Source: Variovorax sp. YR216 (GTDB taxonomy: Bacteria; Pseudomonadota; Gammaproteobacteria; Burkholderiales; Burkholderiaceae_C). Taken from it: DNA of 64,000 nucleotides. Where the stretch lies: NCBI RefSeq assembly GCF_900107745.1, contig NZ_FNRO01000011.1, forward strand, positions 62,001 through 126,000, in the 5' to 3' direction. The notes beneath the pieces are model-generated. The model searched no databases. It saw only the letters and a program-made list of their open reading frames with translations, and was not told the origin of the DNA. Numbering within the stretch: the first letter of the stretch is position 1; every line of letters starts with the position of its first letter. Positions 58,189-64,000 of the stretch are shown here, piece after piece. The position numbers and the translations under genes were made by a program.

Positions 58189-59430
58189 ATGCAACAAGAC
58201 CTCACGGGCAAGCACATCGTTCTGGGATTGACGGGCGGGATCGCCTGCTACAAGTCGGCCGAGCTGTGCCGGCTGCTGGTCAAGGCCGGGGCGACGGTGC
58301 AGGTCGTCATGACCGAGGCGGCGACGCAGTTCATCACGCCGGTCACGATGCAGGCGTTGTCTGGGCGGCCTGTCTACACCTCGCAGTGGGATGCGCGCGA
58401 GGCCAACAACATGCCCCACATCAACCTCAGCCGGGAAGCCGACGCGATCGTGCTGGCGCCGGCCAGCGCCGATTTCATCGCGCGGCTGGTGCAGGGCCGT
58501 TCCGACGAGCTGTTGAGCCTGATGTGCCTCGCGCGGCCCATCGACCGGGTGCCGCTCCTGATTGCGCCGGCCATGAATCGCGAGATGTGGAGCCATCCGG
58601 CCACCCAGCGCAACCTCCGCCAGGTCGATGCCGACGGCGCCCGTGTGCTGGGGGTCGGCAACGGCTGGCAGGCCTGCGGCGAAACCGGTGACGGCCGCAT
58701 GCTCGAGGCCGAGCAGCTTTTCGAGGAAATCGTCGCCCAGTTCCAGCCCAAGGTGCTGGCGGGCCAGCATGTCGTGGTGACCGCCGGGCCGACTTTCGAG
58801 GCGCTCGATCCGATCCGCGGCATCACCAACCATTCGTCCGGCAAGATGGGTTTTTCGATTGCACGCGCGGCACACGATGCCGGCGCCGAAGTCACGCTGA
58901 TCGCCGGCCCCGTGCACCTGCCGACCCCGCGCGGCGTGCGCCGGATCGACGTCAAGTCGGCGCAGGACATGCTCGGCGCGACGCTCCAGGCGGTCCAGGT
59001 TGCATCGATCTTCGTCGCGACCGCCGCGGTGGCCGACTGGCGGCCGGCGACGCACAGTGCGCAGAAGATCAAAAAGGACGGCAGCGGCCAGCCGCCCGTG
59101 CTGCATTTCGTCGAGAACGAGGACATCCTGCTCACCGTCGCGCAGGGCGTACGCGCCAAGGGCGGTGACCTTTTCTGCGTCGGCTTTGCCGCGGAAAGCG
59201 AAAACCTCGTGGAGCATGCCAAGGCCAAGCGCGAGCGCAAGGGCATTCCCCTCCTGGTTGGCAACATCGGGCCGCTGACCTTCGGCCAGGACCACAACAG
59301 CCTGCTGCTGGTCGACGCCAAGGGCGTTCGCGAACTGCCTCGCGCGCCCAAGCTCACGCTGGCGCGCGAGCTCGTGGCAGAGATCGCGGCGCGCGTGCCG
59401 GACTACGTGCGTTCGGCAAAAAAGCAATGA
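58189..59430 (+). CDS. coaBC: Bifunctional phosphopantothenoylcysteine decarboxylase/synthase CoaBC
   Basis: 413 residues, both domains present. CoaC: GLTGGIACYKSAELCRLL, the active His in NMPHINLSR, the PASADFIARL flavin site and APAMN with the catalytic QACGETGDGRM. CoaB: VVVTAGPTFEALDPIRGITNHSSGKMG, AAVADWRP and KIKK. Two steps of coenzyme A synthesis from phosphopantothenate. Divergent from pyrG with a 73-nt gap. dut follows after 28 nt. Confidence 0.97.
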   Translation: MQQDLTGKHIVLGLTGGIACYKSAELCRLLVKAGATVQVVMTEAATQFITPVTMQALSGRPVYTSQWDAREANNMPHINLSREADAIVLAPASADFIARLVQGRSDELLSLMCLARPIDRVPLLIAPAMNREMWSHPATQRNLRQVDADGARVLGVGNGWQACGETGDGRMLEAEQLFEEIVAQFQPKVLAGQHVVVTAGPTFEALDPIRGITNHSSGKMGFSIARAAHDAGAEVTLIAGPVHLPTPRGVRRIDVKSAQDMLGATLQAVQVASIFVATAAVADWRPATHSAQKIKKDGSGQPPVLHFVENEDILLTVAQGVRAKGGDLFCVGFAAESENLVEHAKAKRERKGIPLLVGNIGPLTFGQDHNSLLLVDAKGVRELPRAPKLTLARELVAEIAARVPDYVRSAKKQ

Positions 59431-59458
59431 AATTTTCAAACACTCAAGGACCCATTCA

Positions 59459-59905
59459 GTGAAAGTCGACGTTCGCATCCTCGATCCCCGCATGCAGGAC
59501 CAGCTGCCTGCCTATGCCACGCCCGGCAGCGCCGGGCTGGACCTGAGGGCCTGCCTCGATGCGCCGATCACGCTCGAGCCGAACGGCTGGCAGCTCGTTG
59601 GCACCGGCATCGCGATCCACCTCGCGGACCCGGGTTACGCGGCGCTGATCCTTCCGCGATCGGGGCTCGGGCACAAGCACGGCATCGTGCTCGGCAACCT
59701 GGTCGGACTGATCGACAGCGACTACCAGGGTGAGCTCAAGGTGAGCGCCTGGAACCGCAGCAACACGCCGTTCGTGCTGCAGCCGATGGAGCGGCTGGCG
59801 CAATTGATGATCGTCCCGGTGGTGCAGGCGCAATTCCGCGTGGTGGCAGAGTTTCCGCCGAGCGAACGCGGCGAGGGCGGTTACGGCTCGACCGGCAAGC
59901 ACTGA
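59459..59905 (+). CDS. dut: dUTP diphosphatase
   Basis: 148 residues from GTG 59459. All five trimeric dUTPase motifs are visible: PGSAGLDLRA, LPRSGLGHKHGI, GLIDSDYQGEL, MERLAQLMI and the C-terminal RGEGGYGSTGKH. Hydrolyses dUTP to dUMP and PPi, keeping uracil out of DNA. Follows coaBC, the usual order. Confidence 0.97.
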   Translation: MKVDVRILDPRMQDQLPAYATPGSAGLDLRACLDAPITLEPNGWQLVGTGIAIHLADPGYAALILPRSGLGHKHGIVLGNLVGLIDSDYQGELKVSAWNRSNTPFVLQPMERLAQLMIVPVVQAQFRVVAEFPPSERGEGGYGSTGKH

Positions 59906-60020
59906 CGCCAGTGCCAAGCAGGCCTGCCGCATCGGATTGCGCAACCGTTTCGCGCGCGTAAAGACAGGAACCCCACGCCGCGCGCCGCATCGAAGGTTTC
60001 AACATGTGAACTGCGTCATC

Positions 60021-60060
60021 GCGCGCCTCGGTAGCGCGTTGACGGACACGTGAGGCGCGC
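60021..60060. repeat. Inverted repeat between dut and the Gly-zipper gene
   Basis: Nine-base arms GCGCGCCTC and GAGGCGCGC (perfect) separated by 22 bases. It could be a weak terminator of dut or a leader structure of the next gene (starts 35 nt later). No T-run follows. Confidence 0.4.
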
Positions 60061-60094
60061 CTTTCGACGCACCATTTTGAGGAAGCATCCAAAC

Positions 60095-60589
60095 ATGAAG
60101 ATCTCGATTCGTCCCCTTGCCATCGTCGCTTCGGTCGTCGCGCTTTCGGCGCTGACGGCCTGCGTGGCGCCGCAACCGGTCTATGAAACCGCCCGTTATC
60201 CCTACCAGCCCCCGCCGCCGCAGATGGCACCCGGTGCCTATGTGGAATACGGCCGTGTCGCCAACATCGAGGTGATCCAGAGCCAATCGTCGGGTGCTCC
60301 GACGACCGGAGCCGGCGCGATCGCCGGTGGGGCCGTCGGCGGTGTGCTCGGCAATCAGATCGGCCATGGCGGCGGTCGCGCGGCCGCCACGGCGCTGGGC
60401 CTCGTGGGCGGCGCGTTGCTGGGCAACAGCATCGAGGCGAACAACAATGCGCCGAGGACGTACCAGACCTACCGCGTGTCGATCCAGACCGACAACGGCG
60501 GCTATCGCGCATTCGATGTGCCGTCGCCGGGCGACCTGCGCATCGGCGATCGCGTGGTCATCAACAACGGCCAGATTTCCCGCTATTGA
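60095..60589 (+). CDS. Glycine-zipper 2TM outer-membrane lipoprotein (SlyB-like)
   Basis: 164 residues from ATG MKISIRPLAI, with GAGGAAG upstream. Lipobox around LTAC (about residue 22). A Pro-rich stretch (YPYQPPPPQMAPG), then VEYGRVANIEVIQ, a glycine-zipper (GAGAIAGGAVGGVLGNQIGHGGGR and GLVGGALLGNSIE) and a C-terminal basic domain (VSIQTDNGGYRAFDVPSPGDLRIGDRVVINNG). This is the PcP/SlyB architecture. Members stabilise the outer membrane and respond to envelope stress. A strong terminator follows. Confidence 0.9.
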   Translation: MKISIRPLAIVASVVALSALTACVAPQPVYETARYPYQPPPPQMAPGAYVEYGRVANIEVIQSQSSGAPTTGAGAIAGGAVGGVLGNQIGHGGGRAAATALGLVGGALLGNSIEANNNAPRTYQTYRVSIQTDNGGYRAFDVPSPGDLRIGDRVVINNGQISRY

Positions 60590-60606
60590 GTGCGGCTTCG
60601 CCATTG

Positions 60607-60635
60607 AAAAAGCCGGGCAATACCCGGCTTTTTTC
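60607..60635. terminator. Intrinsic terminator
   Basis: Stem AGCCGGG / CCCGGCT with loop CAATA, an A-run before and a T-run after (TTTTTT), usable in both directions between the lipoprotein and the convergent FKBP-like gene. Confidence 0.92.
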
Positions 60636-60649
60636 TTTGTCCGAACGGC

Positions 60650-61174
60650 TCAGTGCAACAGGTCGTTGCCGGGCGCGGTCGTCGGAATCTTGAAGAAGCC
60701 GGTGCCTGCGGTGCCGCGGCCCACTTCCTCCTCCGTCGCCTCGCGCACGGAGTTCACCGTGATGTCGAGGCGGATCGCGATGCCCGCGAGCGGGTGGTTG
60801 CCATCCAGCACGAGGTGCTCCGGATAGATCTCGCTGACCGTATAGAGAACATCCTTCGGCATGTCCGGATTCACGCCATTGGGCAGCGCAGCGCCGTCGA
60901 AGGTCATGCCTTCCTCGACGCCTTCCGGGAAGAGCGAGCGCGGCTCGAGAAAGAGCAACTGGTCGTTGAAGTCGCCGAATGCCTGCTCGGGTTCCAACTG
61001 GAGCTGTACCTTGGCGCCAGGCCCATGGCCGAGGAGGGCCGCTTCGATGGCATCGAAGAGGTCGTCGCCGCCGATGAGGAATTCAATCGGGTCATCCAGC
61101 ACGTCGAGCACGTCGCCGAGCGTGTCCTTGAGGGTCCAGGTGAGGCCGACCACGCATTGTTCAGAGATTTCCAT
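60650..61174 (-). CDS. FKBP-type peptidyl-prolyl isomerase (SlyD-like)
   Basis: 174 residues. FKBP fold with the insert-in-flap: VVGLTWTLKDTLGDVLD, GHGPGAKVQLQLEPEQAFGDFNDQL and VSEIYPEHLVLDGNHPLAGIAIRL match the SlyD/FkpB group. The tail lacks the metal-binding His/Cys run of E. coli SlyD. A cytoplasmic isomerase or chaperone. Divergent from roxA (14-nt gap), so promoters must lie inside the genes. Confidence 0.93.
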   Translation of the reverse strand: MEISEQCVVGLTWTLKDTLGDVLDVLDDPIEFLIGGDDLFDAIEAALLGHGPGAKVQLQLEPEQAFGDFNDQLLFLEPRSLFPEGVEEGMTFDGAALPNGVNPDMPKDVLYTVSEIYPEHLVLDGNHPLAGIAIRLDITVNSVREATEEEVGRGTAGTGFFKIPTTAPGNDLLH

Positions 61175-61188
61175 ACGAGAATTCTCCC

Positions 61189-62328
61189 ATGGAGATTGAT
61201 CAACCCTTGCCTCTGCTCGGCGGCCTGACCGCCCAGCAATTCATGCGACGCCACTGGCAGAAAAAGCCGCTGCTGATTCGGCAGGCGATACCCGACATGG
61301 TGCCACCAATCGCGCGCGGCGAACTGTTCGACCTGGCTGCGCGTGAGGATGTCGAGTCGCGCCTCATCCGGCACGGCAACAAGGGGTGGTCGCTGCGGCA
61401 TGGCCCGTTCGCCCGCCGCGCGTTGCCTTCGCTGCGCCAGGCCGAATGGACGCTGCTGGTGCAGGGCGTCGACCTGCATCACCAGGGCGTCCACGAGCTG
61501 TTGCGGCGCTTCCGCTTCGTGCCCGATGCGCGGCTCGACGACCTCATGATCAGCTACGCCAGCGACGGCGGCGGGGTGGGGCCGCACTTCGACAGCTACG
61601 ACGTGTTCCTGCTGCAGGCGCATGGCACACGCCGCTGGTCCATCGGGCGGCAGCGCGACCTGCGTCTCCAGCCGAACGTGCCGCTGAAGATCCTCGCGCA
61701 GTTCGAGCCCGAGGAAACCTTCGTCCTCGAGCCAGGGGACATGCTCTATCTGCCGCCTCGTTACGCGCACGATGGCGTGGCGGTCGGCGGCGATTGCATG
61801 ACCTACTCCATCGGCCTGCGTTCGCCCGCGGCTGAACCGCTCGGCGCGGATCTGCTGGCACGCATCGCCGAGGCACGCGCCGACGAATTGCAGGACGCGG
61901 TGGGGCAGGCGGCGACGCACTACCGCGATCCTTCGCAGCCTGCATTGCAGAACCCTGCCGAGATGCCCTCTGCGTTGCAGACGTTCGCGCGCGAAGCGGT
62001 GCTCGCCATCATGCGCGACGGCGACATGATCGATCGCGCGCTCGGCGAATCGATGACCGAGCCGAAGCCCACGGTGTGGTTCGACCAGGGCGAGCCGCTT
62101 GCGGGATCGAATGGTGTGTCGCTGGACCGCCGCACGCGCATGCTGTATGACGCGCGCCACCTCTACATCAACGGAGAGAGCTTTCGCGCATCGGGCCGCG
62201 ATGCCAAACTGATGCGCCGGCTGGCGGATCAGCGCACGCTCGGTCCGCGCGATCTGGCAGGTGCAAGCGAAGATGCGCTGTCGCTCCTGAGTGACTGGTG
62301 CGAAGCGGGGTGGCTGCATGCAGACTGA
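61189..62328 (+). CDS. roxA: Cupin/JmjC-type ribosomal protein uL16 arginine hydroxylase (RoxA/YcfD type)
   Basis: 379 residues. The Fe(II)/2-oxoglutarate site is H133-x-D135 (GPHFDSYDVFLLQAHG) and H194 (YAHDG), in positions close to those of YcfD. The dimerisation domain and winged-helix C-terminus are present by length. YcfD/RoxA hydroxylates an arginine of ribosomal protein L16. The start was taken at MEIDQPLPLL; the next gene begins within the last codons. Confidence 0.93.
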   Translation: MEIDQPLPLLGGLTAQQFMRRHWQKKPLLIRQAIPDMVPPIARGELFDLAAREDVESRLIRHGNKGWSLRHGPFARRALPSLRQAEWTLLVQGVDLHHQGVHELLRRFRFVPDARLDDLMISYASDGGGVGPHFDSYDVFLLQAHGTRRWSIGRQRDLRLQPNVPLKILAQFEPEETFVLEPGDMLYLPPRYAHDGVAVGGDCMTYSIGLRSPAAEPLGADLLARIAEARADELQDAVGQAATHYRDPSQPALQNPAEMPSALQTFAREAVLAIMRDGDMIDRALGESMTEPKPTVWFDQGEPLAGSNGVSLDRRTRMLYDARHLYINGESFRASGRDAKLMRRLADQRTLGPRDLAGASEDALSLLSDWCEAGWLHAD

Positions 62329-62824
62329 AGACGATCCGCGCATCCAATTGCCCGAAGGCTCGTTCGACGGGCGTCATGCCTTCGACGTGCACTTGCGCAG
62401 CGCGTTCGCCGCGGCCGCCCAGCAGAACTGGCGCGAGTTCGTGTGGAGCGATCCGGATTTCAGCGATTGGCCGCTCGGCGAGCGCAGCGTCATCGATGCG
62501 CTGCAGGCATGGGCCTCGGCGGGTCGCCAACTGGTCATGGTCGCGCAGCGCTTCGACGTGTTCGAGCGCGAGCACGCGCGGTTCGTGCACTGGCGCAGGA
62601 TGTGGGGTCACATCATCGATTGCCGCGTCTGCAATGGGCCGGGCATGCCACAGGTTCCGAGCGCCATCTGGACGCCGTCATGGTTTCTTCACCGTATCGA
62701 CATCGAACATGTGCGAGGTGTCTGCGGCGCCAGTCCCGAGAGCCGGCGTGCGGTGCGCGAGCGTATCGACGAATGCCTTCGCCATGCGAAACCGGGTTTT
62801 CCGACTTCGACATTGGGCTTGTAA
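62318..62824 (+). CDS. Conserved hypothetical protein coupled to roxA
   Basis: 168 residues from ATG MQTEDDPRIQ, overlapping the roxA stop by 11 nt. A mixed alpha/beta protein with QNWREFVWSDPDFSDWPLGERSVIDALQAWASAGRQLVMVAQ, WRRMWGHIIDCRVCNGPG (CxxC) and FLHRIDIEHVRGVCG. No catalytic family recognised. Coupling to a ribosome-modifying oxygenase suggests an accessory role, but that is only context. Confidence 0.75.
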   Translation: MQTEDDPRIQLPEGSFDGRHAFDVHLRSAFAAAAQQNWREFVWSDPDFSDWPLGERSVIDALQAWASAGRQLVMVAQRFDVFEREHARFVHWRRMWGHIIDCRVCNGPGMPQVPSAIWTPSWFLHRIDIEHVRGVCGASPESRRAVRERIDECLRHAKPGFPTSTLGL

Positions 62825-62917
62825 GCCAATGCCGCGAATCGCACCTTGAAACAGCCTCGCGCAAGGATGCGGGTCTAGAATTTTTTGACCGTGACCCTCA
62901 TCCAAAGGAGCCGTGAA

Positions 62918-63172
62918 ATGAACAAGCACGTATTGCTCGCGTCGCTGGTCGCCGCTGCCGCGTTGACCGCATGCGGAAAGAAGGAAGAACCTGCACCGGC
63001 CGTCGTGGCGCCACCTGCTGCACCGGCGTCGGCGCCGGCCGCGCCTGCATCGCCTTCGTCGGACGCGACGACCACGACACCGTCGCCCAATGCGCAGTCC
63101 GCGCTCGATGCTGCGAATGCCGCGACCGAAGCCGCGAAGAAGGAAGCCGAGACGCCGCCGGCCAAGCCCTGA
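62918..63172 (+). CDS. Small lipoprotein, Ala/Pro-rich
   Basis: 84 residues from ATG MNKHVLLASL, preceded by AAAGGAG. Lipobox ALTAC (Cys about residue 19), then GKKEEP and a low-complexity Ala/Pro/Ser stretch. Looks like a spacer-type or entericidin-like lipoprotein; function unknown. Followed by the long palindrome. Confidence 0.82.
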   Translation: MNKHVLLASLVAAAALTACGKKEEPAPAVVAPPAAPASAPAAPASPSSDATTTTPSPNAQSALDAANAATEAAKKEAETPPAKP

Positions 63173-63183
63173 GCGCGCTGCCC

Positions 63184-63223
63184 GGAAGAACAAAGGCCGC
63201 CCATGGGCGGCCTTTGTTCTTCC
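63184..63223. terminator. Perfect 40-bp palindrome, probable bidirectional terminator
   Basis: A 40-bp sequence that equals its own reverse complement (centre CCCATGGG, ends GGAAGAAC and GTTCTTCC). As RNA it would form a long hairpin. It lies between the lipoprotein gene and the convergent EF-hand gene, 11 nt and 7 nt away, and likely ends transcription from both sides. Confidence 0.85.
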
Positions 63224-63230
63224 CGACCGA

Positions 63231-64000
63231 TCAGGTCGTGATGTCGATCGTGCCGCCTTGCGTGGGCGCCACCGATTCGCCGGCCACCTGCGCATAGGCG
63301 CGCTGCACCAGTTCCACCAGCCTCGCACTGCCCAGGGCGCCTTGCGCTGACACGTCCGTGGAGTTGACTTGGTCACTCAAGGCCTGGATGAAGGCGTTCG
63401 ACTCGGCGCTGCTGATCTCGGAGTCGCCATCGGTGTCGATCGCCTCGAACAGCGCTTGCACTGCGTCAGTCGACGCATTGCCCGCCATCCGCTCTTCCAG
63501 CGACACGACGCCGTCCTCGTTGGTGTCCAGCGGGTCATAGGTCGTGACGCCCGAGACGGCGCCACCACCACCGCCGCCGCCCGCGCCACCCGCCGGCGGT
63601 GTACCGCCCGGGGCCTGCGCGGTCTGCGCACCTGCCTCGGGGCGTCCGGCGTCGAATTCGCTTTGACTCAGGCTGCCGTCGCCATCGGTGTCGAGCTTGG
63701 CGAACAATTCATCGCTCTTGGTCGTGTCCGTGCTGCCGGAGGCGCTGTCCGCCTCGCCGTCTGGCGTCATCTTGGCCAGGAAGATCTGCATCTCGACCTT
63801 GCTGACCAGGCTGTCGCCGTCGGAGTCGATCTTGGAAAACAGATCGTCCGATCCGCCTGTGCCGCCACCGTCGGGCGGGGGCGGCATCATCCCTTGCATG
63901 CCTTTGGCCAACTCGTCGCTGGACAGGGTGCCGTTGCCGTCGCTGTCCATCTTGGTCAACAGTTCGGCGGTGCTGCTACTGTTGGTGAAGCCAGTCTTCT
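63231..64000 (-). CDS. EF-hand calcium-binding protein, N-terminal end outside the window
   Basis: The gene enters from the right edge, so its start is not seen; the visible part is 256 codons including the stop. Five EF-hand loops are readable: DSDGNGTLSSDE, DSDGDSLVSKVE, DTDGDGSLSQSE, DTNEDGVVSLEE and DTDGDSEISSAE. A Pro/Gly-rich linker (PPPPDGGGTGG) and a poly-Gly stretch separate pairs of hands. The C-terminus has no motif. Such proteins, often exported, buffer or sense calcium; target unknown. The fourth hand has Asn-Glu-Asp in the loop and may bind weakly. Confidence 0.9.
   Translation of the reverse strand, partial: KTGFTNSSSTAELLTKMDSDGNGTLSSDELAKGMQGMMPPPPDGGGTGGSDDLFSKIDSDGDSLVSKVEMQIFLAKMTPDGEADSASGSTDTTKSDELFAKLDTDGDGSLSQSEFDAGRPEAGAQTAQAPGGTPPAGGAGGGGGGGAVSGVTTYDPLDTNEDGVVSLEERMAGNASTDAVQALFEAIDTDGDSEISSAESNAFIQALSDQVNSTDVSAQGALGSARLVELVQRAYAQVAGESVAPTQGGTIDITT

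Noticed and set aside
56484..58691. 735-codon open frame antisense to pyrG
   Set aside because: Mirror of the strong pyrG frame, no family character.

Overview
The window is a GC-rich bacterial chromosome segment, most likely from a Comamonadaceae member close to Variovorax (Burkholderiales). This rests on the gene content: several Bug/TctC solute-binding proteins, the pyrG-kdsA-eno-ftsB block, a RoxA-type L16 hydroxylase, many small Gly-zipper and lipoprotein genes, and a dispersed element of roughly 95 bp found right after stop codons. No rRNA, tRNA, phage, insertion sequence or CRISPR array was recognised. The genus call is inference.

Layout. 1-431 is the tail of an EmrB-type efflux pump. 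722-6549 is a complete branched-chain-amino-acid-type ABC transporter with two tandem copies of the binding protein (order G-F-SBP-SBP-H-M), followed by a chemotaxis receptor (to 8135). 8136-12000 holds a nitrobindin-like protein, a beta-carbonic anhydrase, a lipoprotein and a MipA/OmpV barrel. 12022-20555 contains an FtsX-like permease with a lipocalin-like protein. Their probable ATPase partner lies about 4.2 kb away beside miaA, and between them sit an ECF42-type sigma factor with its DGPF/YciI partner, a zinc-ribbon membrane protein and a PLP ammonia-lyase. 20552-26449 is miaA, a Bcr-type pump, a lipoprotein hydrolase, mutL and a DedA protein.

27005-29608 is a probable citrulline-to-proline cassette (CtlX, ornithine cyclodeaminase, divergent Lrp regulator). 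29596-33165 is a zinc-uptake cluster (permease, binding protein, outer-membrane protein, DUF2946-like protein) with no ATPase gene. 33207-35388 is an operon of ECF sigma factor, ferritin-like protein, cytochrome c and hemerythrin. 36033-40423 is amiC-tsaE with divergent queG, a secreted protein and an AEC transporter. 40536-44873 is a Bug protein, a NicO-like membrane protein, a DUF899 protein, a beta-propeller and a TPR/HTH regulator. After a 0.7-kb non-coding stretch come xerD and a second Bug protein.

47585-49491 is a scarred patch: a VOC-family gene reduced to its two ends, an SRPBCC-oxidoreductase fusion gene whose native start is missing, and a fragment of a fabV tail at the breakpoint. 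49454-63172 is mostly housekeeping: a DUF455 ferritin-like protein, gamma-carbonic anhydrase, Hsp33, ftsB, eno, kdsA, pyrG, coaBC, dut, an FKBP isomerase and roxA. The window ends inside an EF-hand protein.

Most promising for follow-up: the stop-codon-anchored repeat family (five copies, all in the same polarity to the upstream gene), the ECF sigma/ferritin-like/cytochrome c/hemerythrin operon, the ECF42-DGPF pair with a visible matching promoter, and the recombination scar around 49262.
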